Positions 45,999-58,727 are shown, numbered from the stretch's first letter. The stretch: 64,000 bases of DNA from Hysterium pulicare CBS 123377 (GCA_000467715.1 AJFK01000781.1:98633-162632), one strand, 5' to 3'. Made by a program: numbers and translations. The notes: generated by a model from the letters alone, not told the origin.

Positions 45999-47618
45999 TT
46001 GTTTAGAGGGGGAACGCAAAGCATCATTGTATAAGTACGTAAATGAAAAAAGTTTTACGTGTGACTGACTAGAGTATCTATTGGAAAATTATACTCGTCA
46101 GACACCTCTCGAGAAGGTGATCTTGCGTGTCTGATTCAACGTTTTCTGGGTTCTGTGTCAGGAATGTTATTCCGTAAGCCATCAGGTTCTCTTCAGAGGA
46201 TCATTTAATCACGCCCAAAATTCTCTTCATTCCCGCTCATACTGTAATTCCATCATTTCGAGTCAAATATTTCTTGCTGTAAGCATCAAATATATCTCGT
46301 TCGTCTCATAAAGCATGCCCAAGCGGAGCGTGGAACGCCCTGAGTTAGCATTACGTCCCCATTGAGCTCTACGTCAGGAGGGAAAAGCGCGATCTTGCTT
46401 GCTTGGTCCGACACTGCCCCCGAAGGAGGATCAAGCAATCCACTGGCACTTTCTCCCATGGCCACCTGCGGCAGACCATCCGCACCGTGAATACCTCAAG
46501 TGCTGTGCGCTGAATCACTGGAGGGTAGCTTATCTATCTCCCAACCAAAAACCAATTGGCCATCAAGAAAAACTTGAAGTAAGATGAAATAGAAGGAATT
46601 CCCTTAGTCTTCGTAGGGAATAGGTCATGGTAGCAGGCCGAAAGAGGGATTGCTGGATGAAGGTGGCTTTCATAGAGCCGTTACTGGGTTGATCCAACCC
46701 TGCACGATTGAATCAGCATCAGCTACAAGCGCGAGCGAAAACAGATAGCATCTATAAATAGGCTCATAGCATAAGAATCAATAGTGTATTGCCATTTCGG
46801 TGCTTTGTAGAAGGTGCACAGCCCTGTTGACTAGATTCATCCTTTGTTCACTAGCTTCATGGGCATTGGAATCACGAGAGCTGTATTAGACTTCCAGTTG
46901 ATTGAGGCTGGAGCCATTTCACTCATACTAAGAGCTATAAATCACGACGTCTAACAACTATTTCATTAAATTTGAGATCCGGAAATTGGAAACGAGGGTA
47001 CGCGACATGCTTACTTGGAATGCTGATGTGAAGCTACGGTCGCACCAGCAGCTCGAAACTATCTTACTGAATGAGCCTGTATAAGCTATGCGCTACCTTC
47101 TTCAAAAGATCTTGCTGATATAATAACCTTTCCACTATATAATCTTGGTCAAGGCCTTGAAATTTGATTAAGTTGCGCCTCCTCAATATGCCCGCCAGAA
47201 GCATAGAGCTTATCAAAATGGTAATTAGAATCACTTTGGAATCTTTATTAAACTCTTTAGTAGACTCTTTCTTAGATTCATCAAAATCCTTCTTAGAATC
47301 TTTGATAAAGTCCATCTTAGATCGCTTACTGGGACATCCATTAGAAGATTATTTTGATTGACTGCGACGTTCATTAGGACGATAGGTAGAACGTTTGCTT
47401 ATTGGCTAGCTATAATTGGAGCCCTGGAGATACGGACTAGAATTCAATTCAATTCGTGGTATACCAATACAGTCTCTTTGATTTGATTTTACATACTCAT
47501 CCTAGATAACTGCCCGACGAGGTGCGAAAATTGACTCACAGTAACTCCCTTTACTGCCTGGGCCAACGCTATCCAAAACCTATCGTACACACGCTTCAGG
47601 ATATCCAAAAGGTAATGC
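45999..47618. other. Intergenic between convergent genes (1.6 kb)
   Basis: Contains the 3' flanks of HEM14 and RAD3 and, at 47.06–47.32 kb, a degraded coding-like stretch entered separately. I see no gene in 46.05–47.0 kb; short open frames lack motifs. Confidence 0.5.
47064..47315 (-). pseudogene. Degraded coding-like remnant, possibly retrotransposon-derived
   Basis: An 83-codon minus frame begins MDFIKDSKKDFDESKKES, a Lys/Asp/Ser repeat of about 4–8 residues per unit, then becomes hydrophobic and leucine-rich. Stops surround it and the region is AT-rich. Such charged repeats occur in gag-like parts of fungal retroelements, but I see no reverse transcriptase or integrase motif. The call is tentative. 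Confidence 0.3.
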
Positions 47619-50043
47619 TCACGCATCCAACCCAGCCATTACATCATCCATCTCATCTCCCCCAAATTCATCCCCTTCCAACACCCCCTCCATGAATCCA
47701 TTCTCAGTCTGAAGCTGCTCAGCCTCGAGCTTCCTAATCATCTCAATCTCCATTTTCGCCTTATGTCTAGCTAGATCCTCTGAACTCCACGTACTCGTAC
47801 CTTCCTGCTCTGCTCTTGTCCACGGCACACTCATTTCTCTTAAGAAAGCCTTGGCACCCGCCGTAGCCTGATCCACACTCAGATTCGAGTATTTGTCCTC
47901 CAGCGCCATTTGGATCCATTTCGGGAGTTGTGTTCGTTTCTTCTGGAAGCGTTTGTCGGCTAGAACCATGATGCCGTAGTCGTCTTTACCACGCAGCACA
48001 CGACCTAGACATTGGGCTGCATGACGCATGGCATCGAAGGAGAGGAATTCGTTTTCTTTGATGCGGTAGTTCTCGCGCAGAAACTCTAGGCGAGCTTTCA
48101 GAATACGGGATTCAGTGTATTGGAATGGTACACCGATGCAAAGCACAGTCCTTCCGTAATGGTGGTCGAAATCGATACCTTCCGAGACCTTTCCACGGGC
48201 GACACAGAGAAGGACAGCACCGCGACCATTATTGCATGCTGTGCGGTAGGTCTCGAGTGCGAGGGAAGTTTCTTGCGAATCGGGTGTTTCGACGAGAATG
48301 AGTTTGTACTTCCACACAACGTCGAGAATGCCCATTCCTTGCCACATCGAGATGATGCTTTCCATGTAGAGATAGGAGGGAAAGAAGACAACGACGCCAT
48401 CCGGGGTAAGTTTGCAGAACTCAATGAGCAGAGTGCCGTAATTACGAACGACGGCCGGGTCATTACGGATCTGGAAGCTGGATGATATTTGATTTTGGTC
48501 ACTGCCGCGGGTACAGATCATGGGTAAGAAGGATCTTCGCGCCAGTGTCATTGCGTATGATTCTTGTATGACAGTGGAGAAAGCCAGCATCCTTGGGTAC
48601 ATATCGAGCGGTGACATAGTACCCGAGGTGACAATGACTGAGCTGAAGCGTTCAAAGACGGGCTTGATGGCGATTGCGGCGTCGAGACAGGTGAAGTGCA
48701 GAATTGGGTTGGGTACAGTGGCTGTTTCAGACTCGAATGGTTCTAGAATGAGGAGGAAACCAGTCTCGTAGGTAGCAACCAAAGTAGCGAAGGTGGCTAC
48801 TTCTTGCAGAGGTTGGTAGTCTTCGATGTTGGTGAGTTCGAGAGTACGAACCAGGGATGTAAGGCGTTCAGCACAGAATCGAAGGGGCTTGCGTTCAATG
48901 AAGGTAAGGTCCTTAAGGTGGTTCAAAAAAGATGGAGGGGTCTCCGATATTACGTGTAATACTTTCATACGAGTTTTGAGATACTCGATGAAGCGCTTTA
49001 GAAATGCTACAAAATGCTCTGCTCTTCGGATATTGCCCGGAACTGCCTCTGTGAGTAAATCGTCTGGCAGAGCTGGATTCGACATAAACGCATCCTCGTT
49101 TCGGGCTTCGTCCGCTTGTCGCAGACCTTCTACTAATTTAGCGTACTCATTTTGAAGTTTCTCCGCATCAGTCGACTTCATTTCTGTAATCTTGCGATCC
49201 AGATTGTTGACTCCCCGTGTCGCTTTTCGCAGTGAATCTTCTGTCAGGTCTATACTCAAAGATTCGATGCACACGTTGTCAATGTTGTGGGCCTCATCGA
49301 ATACGACAATGCAGTCTTTTGACAGTTCTTTTGATACTCGTTCTGCGATTTTCGGGTCGAGCAGATAGTGGTAGGAATAGATTATCACATTGCAAAATGG
49401 CATCATCCGTCGGGCTGTGAAGTATGGGCATTGCTTCTGTTGCTCTCCATATTTGAGCATCCCTTCGAACGTCCATACACCAGGCGGAATGAGATTGTGA
49501 GGTTCCAATAGATCGAGATTGTCATGATAAACGCACAAGTCGACATCCTCACCACGCTCTTTCTTTTCTTTGACGAAACCAGCAGTCAAACTTCGACATC
49601 GTGCATCAACCACCGAACCGCTCTTTTCGCGCTTGACAGATGGATGAAGACATAGATTTTTTCGACTGGTCAGTCCAAGGCCTCTAAAGTCTTCTTCAAA
49701 TCCCAGTTGCTCCGTTCGGTACTTCATCAGTGCTTTCAGCTCGGCAAGAGCCTTCTCGATCTCGGACATAGTACGTGAGCAGTAGATGAGTTTCCGTTTT
49801 TCAGGATGATACTGCTGGTATGCGACAATCAATGAAAGCAGAGACACAGTTTTACCTGTGCCCGAAGGCATCTCCAAGACGCAGTGCCCGCCTGCATCCA
49901 AGGTGCGTTTAAGATCGCACATGTACGCATATTGTTCTGGATATATACGCGGATAAGGGAAGAGTACTGGGAGTTCACTGTACTAACGTAAACGAACGGA
50001 TCTAGATCGAGACCTCAAGAACTTACTCAATGTTGAACTTCAT
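47619..50043 (-). CDS. RAD3: TFIIH DNA helicase Rad3/XPD
   Basis: The 5'-to-3' iron-sulfur helicase of TFIIH, needed for nucleotide excision repair; it is a structural part of TFIIH in transcription. Two exons, 50027..50043 and 47619..49977, 791 residues. The start gives MKFNIDELPVLFPYPRIYPE, matching the family. Walker A MPSGTGKT has Lys48, as in yeast. Four cysteines at 115, 133, 154 and 189 match the Fe–S cluster ligands. VVFDEAHNID is the DEAH box, and VIVTSGTMSPLDMYP and the AAQCLGRVLRGKDDYG stretch are the C-terminal helicase motifs. The C-terminus is acidic (EGDEFGGDEMDDVMAGLDA). Only 285 bp separates it from LTN1. Confidence 0.97.
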
Positions 50044-50328
50044 CTTGCCAGCTTGAGGTCCACGTTGTCGTTGTTTGCTGGGTGAACGTGACGAAGTTGA
50101 AGTAAGTCAGCGGTTGCCTCCCGAGACCTTGAATTGCTGACATTTCACGCTAGTTATGTATGTGGTAAGGCGCCGGTAGAACCACGGAGAAATGTGAGCT
50201 TCGTTTGTTCGTCATAAGTGGCACCTAAATTCAAACTGGCAAACACTCCGCATACATAATTCTACTTCCATTCCTTCGCCTTCGCCTTCAGCCTTTCTCT
50301 TGTTAGATTCTTTTCTTTCAAAGTCAAA
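50044..50328. promoter_or_regulatory. Short divergent promoter of RAD3 and LTN1
   Basis: The 285 bp between the two start codons must hold both promoters and leaders. I see pyrimidine-rich stretches just before LTN1 and no TATA box. Confidence 0.55.
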
Positions 50329-53300
50329 ATGAGCAAACGTCAGCTCAAATTCCAAGCGAGCAGCAGTCGTGCCGCTTCTGGAGCCTTCGGGGCAGGCTTT
50401 GGCACTTCTCCAGCATCCGCATTTACAGTGACATCTTCGCCGCTGTCATATGTTGCCGAACCACCCGATCTTTCCTCAATATCAGATCCAAATGTAGTCG
50501 TTCATTTCAAAAATCTCTCCAAGAAAGACAGCACAACAAAGGCAAAAGCGTTAGAGGAATTACAGGCATATGTCTTGTCCTTACATGAGCCAGTGGAGGA
50601 GGCGGTGCTGGAGGCGTGGGTGGGTTTTCTCGATGCATGTATATACTCTGCAAGTAGTAATATGGATTTCTCTCCAGATCAAGATGTTCCCTCGTACTTC
50701 CATTGACAACTCGCGAAGAGTACGCCAGCTGGCTTATAGCTTACATGGCCAAGTATCCGCTTCTGCCGGGAAGAAAATTGCCAAGTACATGCCCAGAGCT
50801 GTTGGAGCATGGCTTTGTGGTCTATATGATAATGATAGGGGTGTGGTAAAGGCCGCACAGGATTCCCTACAGCTAGTCTTCTCGACACCAGAGAAGGTAC
50901 AAAATGTGCGACGAGCGTATCAGCAACCGATATTGGAGTATTGCCATGACGCGATTGATAAGGAGACAGCACAGACTCTCAGTGATGAGCGCATAGTGAG
51001 CCCGGATGATGCTGATGCAAAGTACAGCAGAGTGATATCGGCGTGCATAGCTGCAATTGGCAGTCTACTCACAGGGCTCAAGCCCGAAGATCTTGTCAAA
51101 CAACAGACAGATTATGATTCTCTCCTTGCGGATGATAAGTTTTGGGGATTTGCTTCGCATGGGGACGTTTTCGTGAGACGATCGATACACAGATTTTTGC
51201 GAACATGTCTGTCGAAACAGCGAGGTATGTGCGGCATTCTTGTGCCTACTAATTCTATACATCTGAGGTAGAACTAACTGACCTAAATCAGATGTCGTGA
51301 TCAAAAATCTTGATACCATCAGTAAAGCATATTTGGCGAATGGTCTGAACTCGGACCAGACGGGATCTTCATATGATTTCGTCGAAGCTGTGGGACTGCT
51401 AACCTCTGCACAATCGGCAGTTTGGACTGAGCATTACAAAAGTAAAACAGCTGTCACCAGGCGACTGCGTCAATTTTTGAAGCGGGGCTCACAAAGCGGA
51501 CCACGAGAATACTGGGACAACGTTGCCAAACTGTTTAAGCAGATTCCGGAGGAAATACTACCAAGCACGGCAGTAGATACGATTGAACTGCTTAGCGCCA
51601 TGCATGGAGGTATTGCAAGCAAGGACGAGCCGCGTGCTAATCTTGGTTCTGCCTTTAATGCCTACCTAGATGTAACAGCCCTGATTTGCGAGTTACTCTC
51701 TGAAGAAGACCGGCTCAAACTAAGCGATGAGATGGTTTTACCTATAATCTCTCAATACATACGCCCGGTGCCGGAAGAATCACAGTGGACAGTACCTCCT
51801 CCTAGCTCAGCCGGAATAGCAGTGAAAGCTATGCTCGCTGGTAGCATGCCCTTCGTTCTCGAAACAAAATGGCTTCAGTATGCGGAGAAGCTTGTGGAAG
51901 ATATCAAGACTTCGGCACCTGAGCAATCAAAAGATTATGAGAGGTCTCAGAAAGCACTGATACAACAGGCGAACAGACTCTCAACTCTTCAGGCACAGGT
52001 AATCCGAAATGGAGCTCCAGATTCATTACGATCAGTCTTTGCCCAAGCATCAGGATTTATCATCACTGAGTCGCTGGATGCAGTAAAGAGCAGAAATGGA
52101 AAGCCGTACGGAGCAGCAGGTGCTGTTGCAGAATTGCTCCGTCATTGCAAGGACATTGTGCTTGCTAATGAAGAACTACGTGCCCAACTAGATTCATTTG
52201 TCCAGCATGATCTTCCATCTTTATTTTCATCGCCATCTTGCACCCAGTTGGCAGAGATGCTATATTCTCTTCATCAGTCACCTGTATTTGAAGGCGCCTG
52301 GAAAGCAACTTTGGGGAAAGTTCTGAATGAACCTGACTCTCCAACAAAATTTACTTCTTTAGAAAGCCTCATAGCATCCCCAAAGATTCCCCAATCTTTT
52401 GATCTGGCGTCATCCGACCTAGAGCTGCAACATTATATCACTAAAAAGGTCCATGGAGCACTGGTGGGTGCGACAGATTGGGCGTCGTTTGATCAACTCC
52501 TCCGATATTCGTCAAGAACAATGTCAGCTGAAACGACGGATGACATTCTTTCTAGCATGACTCAAGCTCTTTCGATTTCAGACCAGACTCCTCATGCATT
52601 GCATGGTCTACAACATATTGTTAAGCGGAATCCGTCCTTTATTCAGACTTTTGTTCCAACTCCAAAAGGATCCGACCTAGTCCGCCAACTGCTTTACCTT
52701 TCAGAGTCGCCTGATGACAATGTCGCCCATGACGCTTCTGGGTTGAATGCGTCAATTCAGTCTATTCTCACTCAAACTTCTACCGGTTCGGCATCAAAGA
52801 AGTCGATGTACGATGTTATACAGAACGGCCTCAAGGAAGTATCGCACATGTCAGTCTCTGTTGACACTTTGGTTGAGCTTGCAAAGAAAATATGGGAGTC
52901 GGAAGAACCGAACGAAAATAGCGTTTTTGGCCTTCTCCCTGATGAAAAGGATTGGGAACTGGCTTTAAAACCGTTTCTTAAAATTTCTCCTAGAGCATCA
53001 CTCTCCATCACGAATCCTCTTGGGGGAGCAATCTATCTCGTGGAACAGTCTCGTTCTCCTGCTACGTTCAACAAAAATTTCCCTCGCGACTCGGATGGGT
53101 ACTCCGCAGCCTTTCGAAATGCCTGCTATGTCGTGAAACTCATTCAGCAGACTGATATTATGGCTTCGGTGTCCACTGAGACGCGGGAGGGCGTACTACG
53201 TCACATAGCAATCACAATTCAACTTGCCAATGACAACCTAGGGCTTGCAGCGTCGAATAACTTGTGGTCAGAATACAACCCCGATGTTGAAGCAGACGTA

Positions 53301-55562
53301 ATCTCCTTCGTCTCCGATGCTCAAACGTTCGTTACAGAGCAACTGAGGGGATTGTCTGCGGGCTGGACGGAAAGCACTCAAGATACCACACAGACACCTC
53401 TCATACAGTGGGCAATGAAATCACTACAGCATGATTCAGAGGGAACATCTGCATCATCTTACTACATTGTCCGAACATACAGTACGCTTATTTCGGATAT
53501 GATAGAGGTGCACGGATGGAGTAGCAAGAATACACCAGAGATACAGCCTATTATCAAAAGCCTGAGGAGGAACTCCAGTAAGCAAGAATTCCATTTTTAA
53601 GAGCATGAATTTGACTGACATTGGTAGACGTCTTCTTTGCCGTGGGGTTCTTAAACGCCTTCAAAGAGCCACTGGCTGCCACAAAATCCTGCGATAGGTT
53701 GTGCAATGAGCTGGTGGCTGAACTTACTGGGTTACAATTAGACAAGAGTGCGGAACAGGGTGCGTCATTCTTTGACACACTTCCTTCTGAACTCCCGGTT
53801 AGGATCATACGTTGCTGACCAATTTTACAGGATTGCGATATCTGATACTGCTGAATGCCATACTATACAGCCAAGAAGACTCCGGGCAAGGTATCGCGAA
53901 ACAACGCGTAATATTCTTGGTCAAGCACATGCTGCCATGGTTGCAAGATTCTGATACGCCATTGCCAGTCAAATCAGAGGTCTGCCGGGCGTTATCGGTC
54001 TTGCTAACTCTCATAAGTGACCTTTATGGCGAACATTGGGTAGACATCCTAGCTTGTTTGACTGAGAGTTGGCCCAAGATAGATCAGCTTGAGGAAAACG
54101 AGTCTGGAATGGACAGGTACGCATCACTATCGACAAGATTGATCTTCCTGACATACCATAGCCCCATTCCATTCGTCCACGCATCATTAAAGCTGTATGC
54201 GACATTGCGAAATCTTACTCAAGACGTAGACCCCAATGATGATCTTGTCGATGCGCTGAAGGATAGTGAGGAAGACGTAGCGAAAGGCTTGATCAACCTC
54301 CTCAAACACTCACAACGTAAGTCCCAATATCTAGTTGATGTGCTGCTTCCCACTAACATGACCAAGACTTCCCCGACGAGTTTCACCAACCTTTAAATAT
54401 TGTCAACGAGCTCTTAGCAAGGCAAATCTCCAAGGTGTCCCTCAAGTACTTGGACTCTGCTGATGAACTCTTCCCATTACTTTACGTCGAGTCTCAACCT
54501 GTGCAACAGACAGCTTTCGACATTCTTCACAAACAGATACCGGCGGCACAAGAGCAAATTTCCATCGACGCTGTACTCGAGAAGACGACAGCTCGACTAC
54601 CTGAGGAGCTTCTGTCACTTATCTTGGAGGCGCCGACGATGAGCTCACTGGCCGAGGCAAGTTTTGAACGAAGCATTCCCTTACCACTCAGAGGCTATCT
54701 CCTTAGCTGGCTTCTCATCTTCGACCATCTGCAACATGCCTCATACAAAGTCAAAACAGACTACATCGAACACATCAAAGAGGGCGATTACCTACCAGGC
54801 CTCCTAGACTTCACATTCGACTTCTTAGGCCACGCACGCGGAAAACCAGCCAATGTCTCTAAATTCGACGTAACTACCTACGTCCCTGACACCGAACCCC
54901 CGGAACGCGATATCCAATGGCTCCTAACTCACCTCTACTACCTCAGTCTAACACACATCCCCTCCCTCGCAAAATCCTGGTGGATAGATTGCAAATCACG
55001 TCAAAAAGTCATCGCCGTCGAATCCTGGACCGAGAAATTCATCTCGCCGCCCGTCATTTCCGCCGCTCTGAACGCTGTGTCCGAATGGTCGAGTAATCAG
55101 CAACAGTCAAATGATGACACCGAACCCTTGACCATCAAAATCTCCCCGCGCGCCCGCGAAGTAACAGCCACCTACCCAATCGACGAATCGACGCTCTCCT
55201 TCCGCATCTCTCTCCCACCCGTCTACCCTCTTAAAGGCGCCCTCGTAGAAGGGATATCGCGCGTCGCCGTCTCGGACCAAAAATGGCAGTCATGGCTTCG
55301 GACCTCCCAAGGCGCAATCACCTTCTCCAACGGCTCCATCATCGAAGGCTTGACAGTCTTCAAGCGGAATGTTGTGGGGGCTTTGAAGGGACAGACGGAA
55401 TGCGCGATTTGTTATTCGATTGTTGGACCGGATAAACAGTTGCCTGGGAAGCGGTGTGGGACTTGTAGGAATCTTTTCCATGGGGGTTGTTTGTTTAAGT
55501 GGTTTAGGAGCAGTAATTCGAGTAGTTGTCCACTTTGTAGGAATGCGTTTAATTATGGGTAG
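50329..55562 (+). CDS. LTN1: E3 ubiquitin ligase listerin (Ltn1/Rkr1)
   Basis: Ubiquitinates nascent chains stalled on 60S ribosomal subunits in the ribosome quality control complex. Six exons: 50329..50619, 50678..51224, 51292..53577, 53628..53759, 53831..54316 and 54367..55562; 1645 residues. The N-terminus MSKRQLKFQASSSRAASGAF is family-typical, as is the conserved N-terminal domain. Then come helical repeats (HEAT/ARM-like), including VVGAWLCGLYDNDRGV in humans and yeast-like form. The C-terminus is the diagnostic RING: CAICYSIVGPD, CGTCRNLFHGGCLFKWF and CPLCRNAF. Splice sites are consistent: for example, intron 1 uses GTGGGT and intron 5 ends in AAG after an ACTAAC branch site. The G/C content rises toward the 3' end, but the frame stays open. 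Confidence 0.94.
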
Positions 55563-56649
55563 GTATGGATGGAGAACACGGATGTCAGGAAGGGAATTGG
55601 TTGCGAGTATGGTTGTAGTTGGCGGGTTTGAGGATAAGCATATGGCTTGGAGATGAGATTCTAGTATTCAAACATAAGATGATGAATTGCATTTATAATG
55701 AGATCAATGATGAATAGGATCGTAATCCGGGGCCGTCATCGTTGATCCTTCAGCTGAGCTATATGATACGCGATGGCGGCCTGAGGCACGCCTGATCCAA
55801 ACTCCTTCCTAATCCGGTAATAACTGCAAAAAGTGTTGATTACAGAAGGCAAGGGCGATAATTCGAGGTGCGAGGCTCGCTGGCCTTAGCGTGGTTCGGT
55901 TGTGGTGCATTCACCTTTGTTAGCGAGGTGAAAGCAGTGAATGAGCGGGGTCAGTTCCGCGGTAGTAGCCGAAGGAAGTTCTTTAGAGAATGGGAAGATC
56001 ATCAGGCAAGGGATTTTGAGTTTGATAGTGTTGTTGGCATAGAAAGATCTATTCTAAGTCCATAGCTTCCTGAAGAATAGGAGAAAGGTGGACCCGACTA
56101 TTGAGAGCTTGTTCGTCTGGCTCTGGATGTACATCAAGTAGTATACATGCACATGGGGGATTAGGGTCTTTTAATACAGATTTTGGGTACTGTACAAGAC
56201 AATTTGTACTTTGAAAATGCTGACAATATGAATTCGGGGAGTTGAGATTTAGATATTAATTAGCAAACGGAGGACAAGTGCGATTTGTTATTCTACTCGC
56301 ATCTGCTCTAAAAGACACAGAGATGTAGCAACAGAGGAGATCATAGTCACGACGTAGAACCTGTTACGCGTACAAGGGTGAACTGGATTTGAATCATTTC
56401 CCAAAGCTCAACCCAGCAACGTACGCAGAGAGTACCGTACAAAACGGTAGTAGAAACTATTCGAATGGCAATAAATTGATAGACAGAATTTAGGTTGTAG
56501 AACATGGCATGAAGACTACGCCGTTGCCATGGATGTCAGTGCAGAATGAGCAGCAGAGCAGTACGCCAACCGTGATGTTGAGAAGGAAACATTGAACAAG
56601 CCACTACGCAAAGAAAAAGAAGCCAAAAGCAAGGATAGGCGGGTTATAC
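55563..56649. other. Intergenic between convergent genes (1.1 kb)
   Basis: 3' flanks of LTN1 and the antizyme gene. I checked a tRNA-like patch near 55.73–55.78 kb and rejected it. The plus frame at 55868..56065 has no motif. Confidence 0.5.
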
Positions 56650-57714
56650 TTAAACATCCATGCCCATGAATAACCATTTAGGGCTTGTAATCGCATCCCC
56701 ATCAGTCCATTCAGCGAGTGTGGTCAGTCCGAAGCCGATCCAGCCAAGATCCTTGGATAGAGCATCTGTAGCGCTAGCGTCGGTGCGGCGGTCGAGACAG
56801 ACGATAAGCCGAGAGCAGGAGAAGTAAGGGATATCGCAGAGTTCGAGAAGAGCCATCAAGCTAAGAAATCAGTATAGCTCATTCTTGCTCATCAATAAGG
56901 CAGACTTACCCAGGCTTGAGGTCGTTCCCAACAACGTTCTGATCGAAAAACACGAACATGGCCTTCTCTCCGTCCTTCTCAACCACAAAGCCTCTAAACC
57001 TTACGCCGCCAACATAATCCCACATCTCAATCCATTCAGAAACTAACCAAGCCTTTCCGACTAAGTCATCCGCTATTGGTGATAGCGAGTGATTTCCATG
57101 TTCGACTTCGATACCATAGTCATTGATATCAATTTCCATAGTAGTATTATGCGTATCCATCACAAGCGAGTCCTGAAAAGCCGAGTTCCCCTCACCCAGG
57201 AAAACAACTCTTAGTATCTCGCAGAAGAGTCTCTCACACTCTTCCGTGATGGTATACGCAGCCCCCCCTCTACGCGCCCGTCCGCCCCGACTTGAAAAAC
57301 CCGATATCGAGTTCTTTGAAGCGGATGATATGTGGGTGGCGAGGGGGGGACTCAGCGGAGGTGATGGTATTCCCTGCAGAATTATTAGTCCAAATATTAC
57401 ATTGAAGGGTCGTTGCCACGCGCGGAGGGAACGGGGTTTGGGAAAGAGAATGAAGCAGTTCCCGCCTGCGTGAGCATTACGGTAGGTCCAGTATCCCCTT
57501 CTGAGGGATTCATGATTTACTCACCGAGCTCGCCTCAGGAACGCCAATCGACCCCGCCAGCCCCCGTAGTGGAGTAATGGAAGCCCTGAACCGCCGTAGT
57601 GCAGGAGTTCACAGCATAGCAGCTGGCGCGAATGTTCTGCTCGGCATTGTAGTAATTCCTTTCGTGGGAATTACTACTACTACTATTACTTGTACTGGTG
57701 GTAATTCTCGCCAT
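56650..57714 (-). CDS. OAZ1: Ornithine decarboxylase antizyme, expressed by +1 frameshift
   Basis: Antizyme binds ornithine decarboxylase, targets it to the proteasome without ubiquitin and limits polyamine uptake; its synthesis requires polyamine-stimulated +1 frameshifting. Frame 1 runs 57714 to the TGA at 57535..57537 (59 codons). The shift site is TCC-TGA (57535..57540); skipping T57537 gives GAG GCG AGC TCG, then an intron (57374..57524) joins GGA ATA CCA in frame 2. Remaining exons are 56910..57373 and 56650..56860. All lengths agree, and the product is 287 residues. Later landmarks are AYTITEECERLFCEILR, AWLVSEWIEMWDYVGG, and SKDLGWIGFGLTTLAEW followed by WLFMGMDV, characteristic of fungal antizymes. 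A stop two codons before the ATG fixes the frame-1 start. A hairpin lies at 57649..57677. A model with two smaller introns in place of the 151-bp intron also keeps frame. Confidence 0.85.
57535..57540 (-). promoter_or_regulatory. UCC-UGA +1 frameshift site of antizyme
   Basis: The minus strand reads CGT TCC TGA GGC. TCC-TGA is the established shift site of animal and many fungal antizymes. Translation continuing in +1 gives GAG GCG AGC TCG and then the antizyme-like frame. Upstream frame 1 shows no resemblance to any other protein. Confidence 0.8.
57649..57677 (-). promoter_or_regulatory. 11-bp stem-loop in antizyme frame 1
   Basis: The arms 57649..57659 and 57667..57677 are perfect inverted repeats (GTAGTAATTCC and GGAATTACTAC on the plus strand) with a 7-base loop. 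In mRNA it would lie about 38–66 nt after the ATG and about 110 nt before the shift site. Its role is unknown. Confidence 0.6.
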
Positions 57715-58727
57715 TTCTTAATTTTGCCACGGTTGCTTCGGGGAAGGTTACGTTGGTGGAAGGAGGGCGAGAGAACTCGGTAGTAAGCGTAAGGATCGGT
57801 GTTGCCGCGACTGGAGGTAGTTGTAGTTTGAAAGCAGTAGAGTTTATTGGACGTTTGGAAGTCGTTTGAATCGGTATTGTCGTGAATAAAGGTTGTTGGC
57901 GTTGGTGTGGTTGTTTGAAGTGAGGAGACAATGAGGAGCTGAGATGGAGGGGCTTGGAAATACTTTGTGTAGTGGCGTCGGCATTACCTCGGACATGAAG
58001 GGCGTTAGTCAAGCCACATGTCAACCTTGAAACAGAGGTGTCATTGTCGCTGGTACTGTACACTTCTATGACCGTACAAGCATAGATAGGGTCTGTTCTA
58101 TGTGCTACTTTCCGAATATGCTTAAGAACGGCAACTTGCTTTATCGCCTTGTGCCGAGCCTAAATCGGCTTTGTAGGCTGGTGGTAAAGAAAATAATATA
58201 TGCGGACCCATCCTCCCAAACGACGATTTCTAACACCCGTGGGTTCCTTCGCGGTCTCACGCATTTGAACAAGTATGTGAAAATTATCTATATTCACTAC
58301 ATAATCACCTAATCAAGCCCCTCAACTCCAACTTTTTTAATGGGTATAGCATCCTCAGCGATACTATCACCACAGGTATCGCCTCGCTATGTAACATCCA
58401 GTGAGGACGTTTACCGGTCTAATAGAAACAGTAACAAGTGGACGAACAAGCAAATGTAGGAAAGAGGGCCATGAGGACATTATTTTGAGAAATCCTTCCT
58501 CCCTGCACAAATCTAAAACGCTATGACCCAGTTTATGCAAGTCGGATATCTCGAGACGCAATGCAGTGAAGACAGATCACGACAAAGAAAAATGATGAGA
58601 GAAAGGCGCAGAAGCACAACACAGGGGTGGCCCTGCGCGAACGGTTCTACGCAGGAGTGGAGACGGAAGGGCGTTGTACATGAGGGAAGATGGTGGCGTG
58701 TGCGTATTGTGAGTACAAGATCGACGC
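57715..58727. other. Intergenic: antizyme upstream region
   Basis: A minus frame of 125 codons (57686..58063) overlaps the antizyme start by 29 nt in another frame; it is Ser/Thr/Pro-rich without motifs and could be leader. The rest holds the antizyme promoter and the FPR4 3' flank. No RNA gene found. Confidence 0.45.

Noticed and set aside
55730-55780. tRNA-like patch on the minus strand (TAGCTCAGCTG resembling an A box)
   Set aside because: No proper B box and no pairing acceptor stem, so not a tRNA.
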